64,000 bases of DNA from positions 434,001 to 498,000 of the forward strand of contig JAQNBH010000022.1 in assembly GCA_028752905.1 (NCBI GenBank). Direction: 5' to 3'. The stretch comes from Cladorhizidae sp. MBARI D1340-BT2. Taxonomy: Eukaryota > Porifera > Demospongiae > Poecilosclerida > Cladorhizidae. Below are positions 12,711-26,312 of this stretch, one piece after another (the first letter of the stretch is position 1; every line of letters begins with the position of its first letter). A model generated the notes under the pieces. It made no database searches. It had not been told where the DNA came from and saw nothing but the letters and a program-made list of their open reading frames with translations. The position numbers and the translations under genes were made by a program.

Positions 12711-15700
12711 ATGGACTTGCAAGATAGGTATCTCTCAGTGTTCTCTATCTTGAGCTAAACATGTTAGCTTCATAGATTCTCCACACTTCACTGAATAGAC
12801 TTGATGTATAGCTCTAAAGGTAGGCCTCTCTCTGTTCTCTCTCTTGATACCAAACATCCGTATATTCTGCATACATAGAATCACAAGATAGGTTTCTCTA
12901 TGTGTTCTCTATCTTGATGCTAAACAGGTTAGCTTCATAGATTCTCCACACTTCACTGTATAAACTTGATATATAGCTATTAAGATAGGTCCCTCCCTGT
13001 GCTCTCTGTTGATATCAAACATCCATAATATTCTGCACACTTCACTGTAATGGACTTGATATGATTCGAATGATAGGTTTCATTATGTGTTCTCTATCTT
13101 GATATTTGCCCTAATTTGGTCTATATGTTTCTCATTTTCCCCCCAAAAATCTTGCTTTTTTGCCGTAAAGCTCATAACATTTTCACACTTTACCCAAAAA
13201 AGATAATTTTTATATCACCGGATAGCCCTTCTAATTATCTGTCTTTTGTACGTGCCAAAATTTTGAGTACTCTAAGTATTAGCAAGTTATGGTGATTTCA
13301 AGTGGTAAGGTTTGCGATCTTTCCTGGCGTTTTCCAGTTGCCAAAGCGGTGGCCTGCCAGTGAAAAACCACTACATTTATTGATAATCTGTTGACATGTT
13401 GCAGATAAGGGCCTTCTCTATCAGTTGATAAACTCTGGGACTTTGGTCTTGTTAATTAGGGCAGTTATGAATTGTACTCTTACTTGATGCTAAACATGTT
13501 AGCTTCGTAGATTATCCACACTTCACTGAATAGACTTGATGTATAGCTATTAAGATAGGACTCTCTAAGTGCTCTCTCTTGATACCAAACATCCATATAT
13601 TCTGCACACTTCACTGTAATGGACTTGCAAGATAGGTATCTCTCAGTGTTCTCTATCTTGAGCTAAACATGTTAGCTTCATAGATTCTCCACACTTCACT
13701 GAATAGACTTGATATATAGCTCTAAAGGTAGGCCTCTCTCTGTTCTCACTCTTGATACCAAACATCCGTATATTCTGCATACATAGAATCACAAGATAGG
13801 TTTCTCTATGTGTTCTCTATCTTGATGCTAAACAGGTTAGCTTCATAGATTCTCCACACTTCACTGTATAAACTTGATATATAGCTAATAAGATAGGTCT
13901 CTCCCTGTGCTCTCTGTTGATATCAAACATCCATAATATTCTGCACACTTCACTGTAATGGACTTGATATGATTCGAATGATAGGTTTCATTATGTGTTC
14001 TCTATCTTGATATTTGCCCTAATTTGGTCTATATGTTTCTCATTTTCCCCCCAAAAATCTTATTATTTTGCCGTAAAGCTCATAACTTTTCTATACTTTA
14101 CCCAAAAAAGATAATTTTTATATCACCGGATAGCCCTTTTAATTATCTGTCTTTCATACGTGCCAAAATTTTGAGTACTCTAAGTATTAGCAAGTTATGG
14201 TAATTTGAAGTGGTAAGGTTTGCGATCTTTCCTGGCGTTTTCCAGTTGCCAAAGCGGTGGCCTGCCAGTGAAAACCACTACATTTATTGATAATCTGTTG
14301 ACATGTTGAAGATAAGGGCCTTCTCTATCAGTTGACAAACTCTGGGACTTTGGTCTTGTTAATTAGGGCAGTTATGAATTGTACTCTTACTTGATGCTAA
14401 ACATGTTAGCTTCGTAGATTATCCACACTTCACTGAATAGACTTGATGTATAGCTATTAAGATAGGACTCTCTAAGTGCTCTCTCTTGACACCAAACATC
14501 CATATATTCTGCACACTTCACTGTAATGGACTTGCAAGATAGGTATCTCTCAGTGTTCTCTATCTTGAGCTAAACATGTTAGCTTCATAGATTCTCCACA
14601 CTTCACTGAATAGACTTGATATATAGCTCTAAAGGTAGGCCTCTCTCTGTTCTCTCTCTTGATACCAAACATCCGTATATTCTGCATACATAGAATCACA
14701 AGATAGGTTTCTCTATGTGTTCTCTATCTTGATGCTAAACAGGTTAGCTTCATAGATTCTCCACACTTCACTGTATAAACTTGATATATAGCTATTAAGA
14801 TAGGTCTCTCCCTGTGCTCTCTGTTGATATCGAACATCCATAATATTCTGCACACTTCACTGTAATGGACTTGATATGATTCGAATGATAGGTTTCATTA
14901 TGTGTTCTCTATCTTGATATTTGCCCTAATTTGGTCTATATGTTTCTCATTTTCCCCCCAAAAATCTTATTATTTTGCCGTAAAGCTCATAACTTTTCTA
15001 CACTTTACCCAAAAAAGATAATTTTTATATCACCGGATAGCCCTTTTAATTATCTGTCTTTTATACGTGCCAAAATTTTGAGTACTCTAAGTATTAGCAA
15101 GTTATGGTAATTTGAAGTGGTAAGGTTTGCGATCTTTCCTGGCGTTTTCCAGTTGCCAAAGCGGTGGCCTGCCAGTGAAAACCACTACATTTATTGATAA
15201 TCTGTTGACATGTTGAAGATAAGGGCCTTCTCTATCAGTTGACAAACTCTGGGACTTTGGTCTTGTTAATTAGGGCAGTTATGAATTGTACTCTTACTTG
15301 ATGCTAAACATGTTAGCTTCGTAGATTATCCACACTTCACTGAATAGACTTGATGTATAGCTATTAAGATAGGACTCTCTAAGTGCTCTCTCTTGACACC
15401 AAACATCCATATATTCTGCACACTTCACTGTAATGGACTTGCAAGATAGGTATCTCTCAGTGTTCTCTATCTTGAGCTAAACATGTTAGCTTCATAGATT
15501 CTCCACACTTCACTGAATAGAGTTGATATATAGCTCTAAAGGTAGGCCTCTCTCTGTTCTCTCTCTTGATACCAAACATCCGTATATTCTGCATACATAG
15601 AATCACAAGATAGGTTTCTCTGTGTTCTCTATCTTGATGCTAAACAGGTTAGCTTCATAGATTCTCCACACTTCACTGTATAAACTTGATATATAGCTAT

Positions 15701-16269
15701 TAAGATAGGTCTCTCCCTGTGCTCTCTGTTGATATCAAACATCCATAATATTCTGCAAACTTCACTGTAATGGACTTGATATGATTCGAATGATAGGTTT
15801 CATTATGTGTTCTCTATCTTGATATTTGCCCTAATTCGGTCTATATCTTTCTCATTTTCCCCCCCAAAAACTTGTTATTTTGCCGTAAAGCTCATAACTT
15901 TTCTACACTTTACCCCAAAAAGATAATTTTTATATCACTGGATAGCCCTTCTAATTTTCTGTCTTTTGTACGTGCCCAAATTTTGAGTACTCTAAGGATT
16001 AGCAAGTTATGGTAATTTGAAGTGTTAAGGTTTGCGATCTTTCCTGGCGTTTTCCAGTTGCCAAAGCGGTGGCCTGCCAGTGAAAAACCACTACATTTAT
16101 TGATAATCTGTTGACATGTTGCAGATAAGGGCCTTCTCTATCAGTTGACAAAATCTGGGACTTTGGTCTTGTTAATTAGGGCAGTTATGAATTGTACTCT
16201 TACTTGATGCTAAACATGTTAGCTTCGTAGATTATCCACACTTCACTGAATAGACTTGATGTATAGCTA

Positions 16270-16273
16270 TTAA
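16270..16273. other. TTAA target site, left copy
   Basis: TTAA directly precedes the transposon end. The uninterrupted monomers read GTATAGCTATTAAGATAGG at this point, so the insertion duplicated the resident TTAA, as piggyBac-type elements do. Confidence 0.93.
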
Positions 16274-16287
16274 CCCTCTCACCGCTG
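16274..16287 (+). repeat. Left terminal inverted repeat of the piggyBac-type element
   Basis: CCCTCTCACCGCTG. It differs from the complement of the right end only at the fifth base (C instead of T). A 12 bp palindrome, CGCCATATGGCG, follows at 16292-16303 and may be a subterminal transposase contact site, but this is inferred from position only. Confidence 0.9.
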
Positions 16288-16482
16288 TAAGCGCCATATG
16301 GCGTAATGGACTTTAAAAATCGCTAATAAATCGATCGCTTGGCCTATAGTCATAATTTGCATACCACCGGAAAGAGAAACTATTACTCTATATGACGTCC
16401 AAAAATCACATCCGGAAACACCCGATTAGTTAGCGAAAAATACGTGCAGCTACCGACGGTTCGCAGTTTTGACGACCTAAAA

Positions 16483-16733
16483 ATGAGTGGATTTATAACG
16501 CTTAAAGAAGTACTTTCCCTGGTTTCTAGCGAGATTTTGCTCTCACTGAGGATGACTCAGAGGAAGAAGAAGGTGAAGAAATATGTGGCTACCTTGGAAA
16601 TGCAAGTTCTGATCGTGCAGCAGTGCATTCTTTAGCCGCTGTAGTTGACCCTATTTTAGACCCTCAGGATTCTTCCTTTTGCTATGACCAGCTCTCTAGT
16701 TATAATGAAATTGATCAGGAAGCCTTCTCAGGT
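16483..16733 (+). pseudogene. Broken N-terminal fragment of a piggyBac-like transposase
   Basis: From ATG at 16483 the frame reads MSGFITLKEVLSLVSS. The frame can be entered earlier at a GTG at 16444, but the ATG is more natural. The similarity then continues in a different frame, open from 16530 to a TAG at 16734-16736: DFALTEDDSEEEEGEE, then about 50 residues rich in A, S, D and Y ending FSG. A short hydrophobic helix followed by an acidic Ser/Asp/Glu stretch is typical of the N terminus of piggyBac-family transposases. The frame change near 16527 and the stop at 16734 break the gene, and the catalytic Asp domain and the C-terminal Cys-rich zinc-binding domain are absent. It should make no active enzyme. 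The family assignment rests on the element's ends and this composition, not on a database match. Confidence 0.5.
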
Positions 16734-16736
16734 TAG

Positions 16737-17153
16737 CTAAAGTATCTACATATTTGTATTTGCATGTTCTTTCTCAAATAGTTGAATTTCAATAACATAA
16801 TAAACCATTGTATTACTGGGCTATAGAATCATATGATCAAATTTCGTCAAAAACTCACCGCTATATACTGCTATATGCTTAAATTATTATGACTAATGTT
16901 TACTAAATGCCAACTAAATGAGTAAATATATTATATTTTTTTTTGTTGATTAAATGTTAGATATTGATAGAGAAATTTAGCATAATGATATTCATATTTT
17001 GTGGTTGATAATGCGGTTAACTAATGAGATCACATTGTTTATAAACAATGGTGCTATCACATGACAAGATTACAACTGATATGAATGGATTGCTGATTTT
17101 ATAATGATTTTTTTGGGTAGCTTGTATACTTTAGGGAAAATGTCCAGGAAAGT
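16737..17153. other. AT-rich non-coding interior of the transposon
   Basis: About 415 bp with no reading frame worth reporting. An AATAAA at 16799-16804 could have served as the polyadenylation signal of the ancestral transposase or be chance in AT-rich DNA. A T run lies near 16930-16943. A perfect 18 bp palindrome, CATTGTTTATAAACAATG, sits at 17033-17050 with imperfect flanking complementarity (GATCAC before, GTGCTATC after), able to form a hairpin. Confidence 0.6.
17033..17050. repeat. Perfect 18 bp palindrome in the transposon
   Basis: CATTGTTTATAAACAATG equals its own reverse complement. It lies about 120 bp from the right end of the element. A role in transposition is possible but not shown. 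Confidence 0.8.
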
Positions 17154-17167
17154 CAGCGGTGAAAGGG
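17154..17167 (-). repeat. Right terminal inverted repeat of the piggyBac-type element
   Basis: CAGCGGTGAAAGGG, whose complement CCCTTTCACCGCTG matches the left end at 13 of 14 bases. It abuts the right TTAA. Confidence 0.9.
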
Positions 17168-17171
17168 TTAA
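17168..17171. other. TTAA target site, right copy
   Basis: TTAA directly follows the transposon, and the satellite resumes with GATAGGACTCTC. Removing the element and one TTAA rejoins the usual CTATTAAGATAGG. Confidence 0.93.
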
Positions 17172-19052
17172 GATAGGACTCTCTAAGTGCTCTCTCTTGA
17201 CACCAAACATCCATATATTCTGCACACTTCACTGTAATGGACTTGCAAGATAGTTATCTCTCAGTGTTCTCTATCTTGAGCTAAACATGTTAGCTTCATA
17301 GATTCTCCACACTTCACTGAATAGACTTGATATATAGCTCTAAAGGTAGGCCTCTCTCTGTTCTCTCTCTTGATACCAAACATCCGTATATTCTTCATAC
17401 ATAGAATCACAAGATAGGTTTCTCTATGTGTTCTCTATCTTGATGCTAAACAGGTTAGCTTCATAGATTCTCCACACTTCACTGTATAAACTTGATATAT
17501 AGCTATTAAGATAGGTCTCTCCCTGTGCTCTCTGTTGATATCAAACATCCATAATATTCTGCACACTTCACTGTAATGGACTTGATATGATTCGAATGAT
17601 AGGTTTCATTATGTGTTCTCTATCTTGATATTTGCCCTAATTCGGTCTATATCTTTCTCATTTTTTCCCCAAAAAACTTGTTATTTTGCCGTAAAGCTCA
17701 TAACTTTTCTACACTTTACCCCAAAAAGATAATTTTTATATCACTGGATAGCCCTTCTAATTTTCTGTCTTTTGTACGTGCCAAAATTTTGAGTACTCTA
17801 AGGATTAGCAAGTTATGGTAATTTGAAGTGTTAAGGTTTGCGATCTTTCCTGGCGTTTTCCAGTTGCCAAAGCGGTGGCCTGCCAGTGAAAAACCACTAC
17901 ATTTATTGATAATCTGTTGACATGTTGCAGATAAGGGCCTTCTCTATCAGTTGACAAAATCTGGGACTTTGGTCTTGTTAATTAGGGCAGTTATGAATTG
18001 TACTCTTACTTGATGCTAAACATGTTAGCTTCGTAGATTATCCACACTTCACTGAATAGACTTGATGTATAGCTATTAAGATAGGACTCTCTAAGTGCTC
18101 TCTCTTGACACCAAACATCCATATATTCTGCACACTTCACTGTAATGGACTTGCAAGATAGTTATCTCTCAGTGTTCTCTATCTTGAGCTAAACATGTTA
18201 GCTTCATAGATTCTCCACACTTCACTGAATAGACTTGATATATAGCTCTAAAGGTAGGCCTCTCTCTGTTCTCTCTCTTGATACCAAACATCCGTATATT
18301 CTTCATACATAGAATCACAAGATAGGTTTCTCTATGTGTTCTCTATCTTGATGCTAAACAGGTTAGCTTCATAGATTCTCCACACTTCACTGTATAAACT
18401 TGATATATAGCTATTAAGATAGGTCTCTCCCTGTGCTTTCTGTTGATATCAAACATCCATAATATTCTGCACACTTCACTGTAATGGACTTGATATGATT
18501 CGAATGATAGGTTTCATTATGTGTTCTCTATCTTGATATTTGCCCTAATTTGGTCTATATGTTTCTCATTTTTTCCCCAAAAATCTTGCTTTTTTGCCGT
18601 AAAGCTCATAACTTTTTCACACTTTACCCCAAAAAGATAATTTTTATATCACCGGATAGCCCTTCTAATTATCTGTCTTTTGTACGTGCCAAAATTTTGA
18701 GTACTCTAAGTATTAGCAAGTTATGGTGATTTGAAGTGGTAAGGTTTGCGATCTTTCCTGGCGTTTTCCAGTTGCCAAAGCGGTGGCCTGCCAGTGAAAA
18801 ACCACTACATTTATTGATAATCTGTTGACATGTTGCAGATAAGGGCCTTCTCTATCAGTTGACAAAATCTGGGACTTTGGTCTTGTTAATTAGGGCAGTT
18901 ATGAATTGTACTCTTACTTGATGCTAAACATGTTAGCTTCGTAGATTATCCACACTTCACTGAATAGACTTGATGTATAGCTATTAAGATAGGACTCTCT
19001 AAGTGCTCTCTCTTGACACCAAACATCCATATATTCTGCACACTTCACTGTA

Positions 19053-22000
19053 ATGGACTTGCAAGATAGTTATCTCTCAGTGTTCTCTATCTTGAGCTAA
19101 ACATGTTAGCTTCATAGATTCTCCACACTTCACTGAATAGACTTGATATATAGCTCTAAAGGTAGGCCTCTCTCTGTTCTCTCTCTTGATACCAAACATC
19201 CGTATATTCTTCATACATAGAATCACAAGATAGGTTTCTCTATGTGTTCTCTATCTTGATGCTAAACAGGTTAGCTTCATAGATTCTCCACACTTCACTG
19301 TATAAACTTGATATATAGCTATTAAGATAGGTCTCTCCCTGTGCTTTCTGTTGATATCAAACATCCATAATATTCTGCACACTTCACTGTAATGGACTTG
19401 ATATGATTCGAATGATAGGTTTCATTATGTGTTCTCTATCTTGATATTTGCCCTAATTTGGTCTATATGTTTCTCATTTTTCCCCCAAAAATCTTGCTTT
19501 TTTGCCGTAAAGCTCAGAACTTTTTCACACTTTACCCCAAAAAGATAATTTTTATATCACCGGATAGCCCTTCTAATTATCTGTCTTTTGTACGTGCCAA
19601 AATTTTGAGTACTCTAAGTATTAGCAAGTTATGGTGATTTGAAGTGGTAAGGTTTGCGATCTTTCCTGGCGTTTTCCAGTTGCCAAAGCGGTGGCCTGCC
19701 AGTGAAAAACCACTACATTTATTGATAATCTGTTGACATGTTGCAGATAAGGGCCTTCTCTATCAGTTGACAAACTCTGGGACTTTGGTCTTGTTAATTA
19801 GGGCAGTTATGAATTGTACTCTTACTTGATGCTAAACATGTTAGCTTCGTAGATTATCCACACTTCACTGAATAGACTTGATGTATAGCTATTAAGATAG
19901 GACTCTCTAAGTGCTCTCTCTTGATACCAAACATCCATATATTCTGCACACTTCACTGTAATGGACTTGCAAGATATGTATCTCTCAGTGTTCTCTATCT
20001 TGAGCTAAACATGTTAGCTTCATAGATTCTCCACACTTCACTGAATAGACTTGATATATAGCTCTAAAGGTAGGCCTCTCTCTGTTCTCTCTCTTGATAC
20101 CAAACATCCGTATATTCTGCATACATAGAATCACAAGATAGGTTTCTCTATGTGTTCTCTATCTTGATGCTAAACAGGTTAGCTTCATAGATTCTCCACA
20201 CTTAACTGTATAAACTTGATATATAGCTAATAAGATAGGTCTCTCCCTGTGCTCTCTGTTGATATCAAACATCCATAATATTCTGCACACTTCACTGTAA
20301 TGGACTTGATATGATTCGAATGATAGGTTTCATTATGTGTTCTCTATCTTGATATTTGCCCTAATTTGGTCTATATGTTTCTCATTTTCCCCCCAAAAAT
20401 CTTATTATTTTGCCGTAAAGCTCATAACTTTTCTACACTTTATCCAAAAAAGATAATTTTTATATCACCGGATAGCCCTTCTAATTATCTGTCTTTTGTA
20501 CGTGCCAAAATTTTGAGTACTCTAAGTATTAGCAAGTTATGGTAATTTGAAGTGGTAAGGTTTGCGATCTTTCCTGGCGTTTTCCAGTTGCCAAAGCGGT
20601 GGCCTGCCAGTGAAAAACCACTACATTTATTGATAATCTGTTGACATGTTGCAGATAAGGGCCTTCTCTATCAGTTGACAAACTCTGGGACTTTGGTCTT
20701 GTTAATTAGGGCAGTTATGAATTGTACTCTTACTTGATGCTAAACATGTTAGCTTCGTAGATTATCCACACTTCACTGAATAGACTTGATGTATAGCTAT
20801 TAAGATAGGACTCTCTAAGTGCTCTCTCTTGATACCAAACATCCATATATTCTGCACACTTCACTGTAATGGACTTGCAAGATAGGTATCTCTCAGTGTT
20901 CTCTATCTTGAGCTAAACATGTTAGCTTCATAGATTCTCCACACTTCACTGAATAGACTTGATATATAGCTCTAAAGGTAGGCCTCTCTCTGTTCTCTCT
21001 CTTGATACCAAACATCCGTATATTCTGCATACATAGAATCACAAGATAGGTTTCTCTATGTGTTCTCTATCTTGATGCTAAACAGGTTAGCTTCATAGAT
21101 TCTCCACACTTCACTGTATAAACTTGATATATAGCTAATAAGATAGGTCTCTCCCTGTGCTCTCTGTTGATATCAAACATCCATAATATTCTGCACACTT
21201 CACTGTAATGGACTTGATATGATTCGAATGATAGGTTTCATTATGTGTTCTCTATCTTGATATTTGCCCTAATTTGGCCTATATGTTTCTCATTTTCCCC
21301 CCAAAAATCTTATTATTTTGCCGTAAAGCTCATAACTTTTCTACACTTTATCCAAAAAAGATAATTTTTATATCACCGGATAGCCCTTCTAATTATCTGT
21401 CTTTTGTATGTGCCAAAATTTTGAGTACTCTAAGTATTAGCAAGTTATGGTAATTTGAAGTGGTAAGGTTTGCGATCTTTCCTGGCGTTTTCCAGTTGCC
21501 AAAGCGGTGGCCTGCCAGTGAAAAACCACTACATTTATTGATAATCTGTTGACATGTTGCAGATAAGGGCCTTCTCTATCAGTTGACAAACTCTGGGACT
21601 TTGGTCTTGTTAATTAGGGCAGTTATGAATTGTACTCTTACTTGATGCTAAACATGTTAGCTTCGTAGATTATCCACACTTCACTGAATAGACTTGATGT
21701 ATAGCTATTAAGATAGGACTCTCTAAGTGCTCTCTCTTGATACCAAACATCCATATATTCTGCACACTTCACTGTAATGGACTTGCAAGATAGGTATCTC
21801 TCAGTGTTCTCTATCTTGAGCTAAACATGTTAGCTTCATAGATTCTCCACACTTCACTGAATAGAGTTGATATATAGCTCTAAAGGTAGGCCTCTCTCTG
21901 TTCTCTCTCTTGATACCAAACATCCGTATATTCTGCATACATAGAATCACAAGATAGGTTTCTCTGTGTTCTCTATCTTGATGCTAAACAGGTTAGCTTC

Positions 22001-25000
22001 ATAGATTCTCCACACTTCACTGTATAAACTTGATATATAGCTATTAAGATAGGTCTCTCCCTGTGCTCTCTGTTGATATCAAACATCCATAATATTCTGC
22101 ACACTTCACTGTAATGGACTTGATATGATTCGAATGATAGGTTTCATTATGTGTTCTCTATCTTGATATTTGCCCTAATTCGGTCTATATCTTTCTCATT
22201 TTTCCCCCAAAAAACTTGTTATTTTGCCGTAAAGCTCATAACTTTTCTACACTTTACCCCAAAAAGATAATTTTTATATCACTGGATAGCCCTTCTAATT
22301 TTCTGTATTTTGTATGTGCCAAAATTTTGAGTACTCTAAGGATTAGCAAGTTATGGTGATTTGAAGTGGTAAGGTTTGCGATCTTTCCTGGCGTTTTCCA
22401 GTTGCCAAAGCGGTGGCCTGCCAGTGAAAAACCACTACATTTATTGATAATCTGTTGACATGTTGCAGATAAGGGCCTTCTCTATCAGTTGACAAACTCT
22501 GGGACTTTGGTCTTGTTAATTAGGGCAGTTATGAATTGTACTCTTACTTGATGCTAAACATGTTAGCTTCGTAGATTATCCACACTTCACTGAATAGACT
22601 TGATGTATAGCTATTAAGATAGGACTCTCTAAGTGCTCTCTCTTGACACCAAACATCCATATATTCTGCACACTTCACTGTAATGGACTTGCAAGATAGT
22701 TATCTCTCAGTGTTCTCTATCTTGAGCTAAACATGTTAGCTTCATAGATTCTCCACACTTCACTGAATAGACTTGATATATAGCTCTAAAGGTAGGCCTC
22801 TCTCTGTTCTCTCTCTTGATACCAAACATCCGTATATTCTTCATACATAGAATCACAAGATAGGTTTCTCTATGTGTTCTCTATCTTGATGCTAAACAGG
22901 TTAGCTTCATAGATTCTCCACACTTCACTGTATAAACTTGATATATAGCTATTAAGATAGGTCTCTCCCTGTGCTTTCTGTTGATATCAAACATCCATAA
23001 TATTCTGCACACTTCACTGTAATGGACTTGATATGATTCGAATGATAGGTTTCATTATGTGTTCTCTATCTTGATATTTGCCCTAATTTGGTCTATATGT
23101 TTCTCATTTTTCCCCCAAAAATCTTGCTTTTTTGCCGTAAAGCTCAGAACTTTTTCACACTTTACCCCAAAAAGATAATTTTTATATCACCGGATAGCCC
23201 TTCTAATTATCTGTCTTTTGTACGTGCCAAAATTTTGAGTACTCTAAGTATTAGCAAGTTATGGTGATTTGAAGTGGTAAGGTTTGCGATCTTTCCTGGC
23301 GTTTTCCAGTTGCCAAAGCGGTGGCCTGCCAGTGAAAAACCACTACATTTATTGATAATCTGTTGACATGTTGCAGATAAGGGCCTTCTCTATCAGTTGA
23401 CAAACTCTGGGACTTTGGTCTTGTTAATTAGGGCAGTTATGAATTGTACTCTTACTTGATGCTAAACATGTTAGCTTCGTAGATTATCCACACTTCACTG
23501 AATAGACTTGATGTATAGCTATTAAGATAGGACTCTCTAAGTGCTCTCTCTTGATACCAAACATCCATATATTCTGCACACTTCACTGTAATGGACTTGC
23601 AAGATATGTATCTCTCAGTGTTCTCTATCTTGAGCTAAACATGTTAGCTTCATAGATTCTCCACACTTCACTGAATAGACTTGATATATAGCTCTAAAGG
23701 TAGGCCTCTCTCTGTTCTCTCTCTTGATACCAAACATCCGTATATTCTGCATACATAGAATCACAAGATAGGTTTCTCTATGTGTTCTCTATCTTGATGC
23801 TAAACAGGTTAGCTTCATAGATTCTCCACACTTAACTGTATAAACTTGATATATAGCTAATAAGATAGGTCTCTCCCTGTGCTCTCTGTTGATATCAAAC
23901 ATCCATAATATTCTGCACACTTCACTGTAATGGACTTGATATGATTCGAATGATAGGTTTCATTATGTGTTCTCTATCTTGATATTTGCCCTAATTTGGT
24001 CTATATGTTTCTCATTTTCCCCCCAAAAATCTTATTATTTTGCCGTAAAGCTCATAACTTTTCTACACTTTATCCAAAAAAGATAATTTTTATATCACCG
24101 GATAGCCCTTCTAATTATCTGTCTTTTGTACGTGCCAAAATTTTGAGTACTCTAAGTATTAGCAAGTTATGGTAATTTGAAGTGGTAAGGTTTGCGATCT
24201 TTCCTGGCGTTTTCCAGTTGCCAAAGCGGTGGCCTGCCAGTGAAAAACCACTACATTTATTGATAATCTGTTGACATGTTGCAGATAAGGGCCTTCTCTA
24301 TCAGTTGACAAACTCTGGGACTTTGGTCTTGTTAATTAGGGCAGTTATGAATTGTACTCTTACTTGATGCTAAACATGTTAGCTTCGTAGATTATCCACA
24401 CTTCACTGAATAGACTTGATGTATAGCTATTAAGATAGGACTCTCTAAGTGCTCTCTCTTGATACCAAACATCCATATATTCTGCACACTTCACTGTAAT
24501 GGACTTGCAAGATAGGTATCTCTCAGTGTTCTCTATCTTGAGCTAAACATGTTAGCTTCATAGATTCTCCACACTTCACTGAATAGACTTGATATATAGC
24601 TCTAAAGGTAGGCCTCTCTCTGTTCTCTCTCTTGATACCAAACATCCGTATATTCTGCATACATAGAATCACAAGATAGGTTTCTCTATGTGTTCTCTAT
24701 CTTGATGCTAAACAGGTTAGCTTCATAGATTCTCCACACTTCACTGTATAAACTTGATATATAGCTAATAAGATAGGTCTCTCCCTGTGCTCTCTGTTGA
24801 TATCAAACATCCATAATATTCTGCACACTTCACTGTAATGGACTTGATATGATTCGAATGATAGGTTTCATTATGTGTTCTCTATCTTGATATTTGCCCT
24901 AATTTGGCCTATATGTTTCTCATTTTCCCCCCAAAAATCTTATTATTTTGCCGTAAAGCTCATAACTTTTCTACACTTTATCCAAAAAAGATAATTTTTA

Positions 25001-26312
25001 TATCACCGGATAGCCCTTCTAATTATCTGTCTTTTGTATGTGCCAAAATTTTGAGTACTCTAAGTATTAGCAAGTTATGGTAATTTGAAGTGGTAAGGTT
25101 TGCGATCTTTCCTGGCGTTTTCCAGTTGCCAAAGCGGTGGCCTGCCAGTGAAAAACCACTACATTTATTGATAATCTGTTGACATGTTGCAGATAAGGGC
25201 CTTCTCTATCAGTTGACAAACTCTGGGACTTTGGTCTTGTTAATTAGGGCAGTTATGAATTGTACTCTTACTTGATGCTAAACATGTTAGCTTCGTAGAT
25301 TATCCACACTTCACTGAATAGACTTGATGTATAGCTATTAAGATAGGACTCTCTAAGTGCTCTCTCTTGATACCAAACATCCATATATTCTGCACACTTC
25401 ACTGTAATGGACTTGCAAGATAGGTATCTCTCAGTGTTCTCTATCTTGAGCTAAACATGTTAGCTTCATAGATTCTCCACACTTCACTGAATAGAGTTGA
25501 TATATAGCTCTAAAGGTAGGCCTCTCTCTGTTCTCTCTCTTGATACCAAACATCCGTATATTCTGCATACATAGAATCACAAGATAGGTTTCTCTGTGTT
25601 CTCTATCTTGATGCTAAACAGGTTAGCTTCATAGATTCTCCACACTTCACTGTATAAACTTGATATATAGCTATTAAGATAGGTCTCTCCCTGTGCTCTC
25701 TGTTGATATCAAACATCCATAATATTCTGCACACTTCACTGTAATGGACTTGATATGATTCGAATGATAGGTTTCATTATGTGTTCTCTATCTTGATATT
25801 TGCCCTAATTCGGTCTATATCTTTCTCATTTTTCCCCCAAAAAACTTGTTATTTTGCCGTAAAGCTCATAACTTTTCTACACTTTACCCCAAAAAGATAA
25901 TTTTTATATCACTGGATAGCCCTTCTAATTTTCTGTATTTTGTATGTGCCAAAATTTTGAGTACTCTAAGGATTAGCAAGTTATGGTAATTTGAAGTGTT
26001 AAGGTTTGCTATCTTTCCTGGCGTTTTCCAGTTGCCAAAGCGGTGGCCTGCCAGTGAAAAACCACTACATTTATTGATAATCTGTTGACATGTTGCAGAT
26101 AAGGGCCTTCTCTATCAGTTGACAAACTCTGGGACTTTGGTCTTGTTAATTAGGGCAGTTATGAATTGTACTCTTACTTGATGCTAAACATGTTAGCTTC
26201 GTAGATTATCCACACTTCACTGAATAGACTTGATGTATAGCTATTAAGATAGGACTCTCTAAGTGCTCTCTCTTGATACCAAACATCCATATATTCTGCA
26301 CACTTCACTGTA
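19053..26312 (+). repeat. HOR: 3630 bp tetramer in two copies
   Basis: Units 19053, 19961, 20869 and 21777 recur in the same order at 22683, 23591, 24499 and 25407, each 3630 bp later. Markers are GATAGTTATC with CTCAGAAC in unit 1, GATATGTATC with CTTAACTG in unit 2, TTTGGCCTAT in unit 3, and GAATAGAGTTGAT with the 2 bp loss CTCTGTGTTC in unit 4. The 3' parts of the two fourth units differ (AAGTGGTAAGGTTTGCGATC versus AAGTGTTAAGGTTTGCTATC), so conversion or exchange altered one of them after duplication. Confidence 0.85.

Larger units (their letters stand above)
16274..17167 (+). mobile_element. piggyBac-type non-autonomous transposon, 894 bp
   Basis: This block interrupts the monomer that starts at 15433 and is absent from every other unit. 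It begins CCCTCTCACCGCTG and ends CAGCGGTGAAAGGG, inverted repeats that match at 13 of 14 positions, with TTAA on each side. TTAA duplication and CCC-starting terminal repeats are established hallmarks of the piggyBac superfamily. At 894 bp it is far too short for a transposase of about 600 residues. It keeps only a broken N-terminal reading frame (16483-16733) followed by AT-rich filler, so it looks like an internal-deletion derivative mobilised in trans. The insertion lies at the alpha/beta boundary of the monomer. The family name is unknown. Confidence 0.92.

Noticed and set aside
16292..16303. CGCCATATGGCG palindrome as a satellite regulatory site
   Set aside because: It belongs to the transposon end and is absent from satellite monomers.
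16444..16635. A 63-codon plus-strand frame as a real gene
   Set aside because: After about residue 29 it becomes a lysine-rich sequence that is the out-of-frame reading of an acidic coding stretch. Only its first part looks like true transposase coding, so it is treated as part of a pseudogene.
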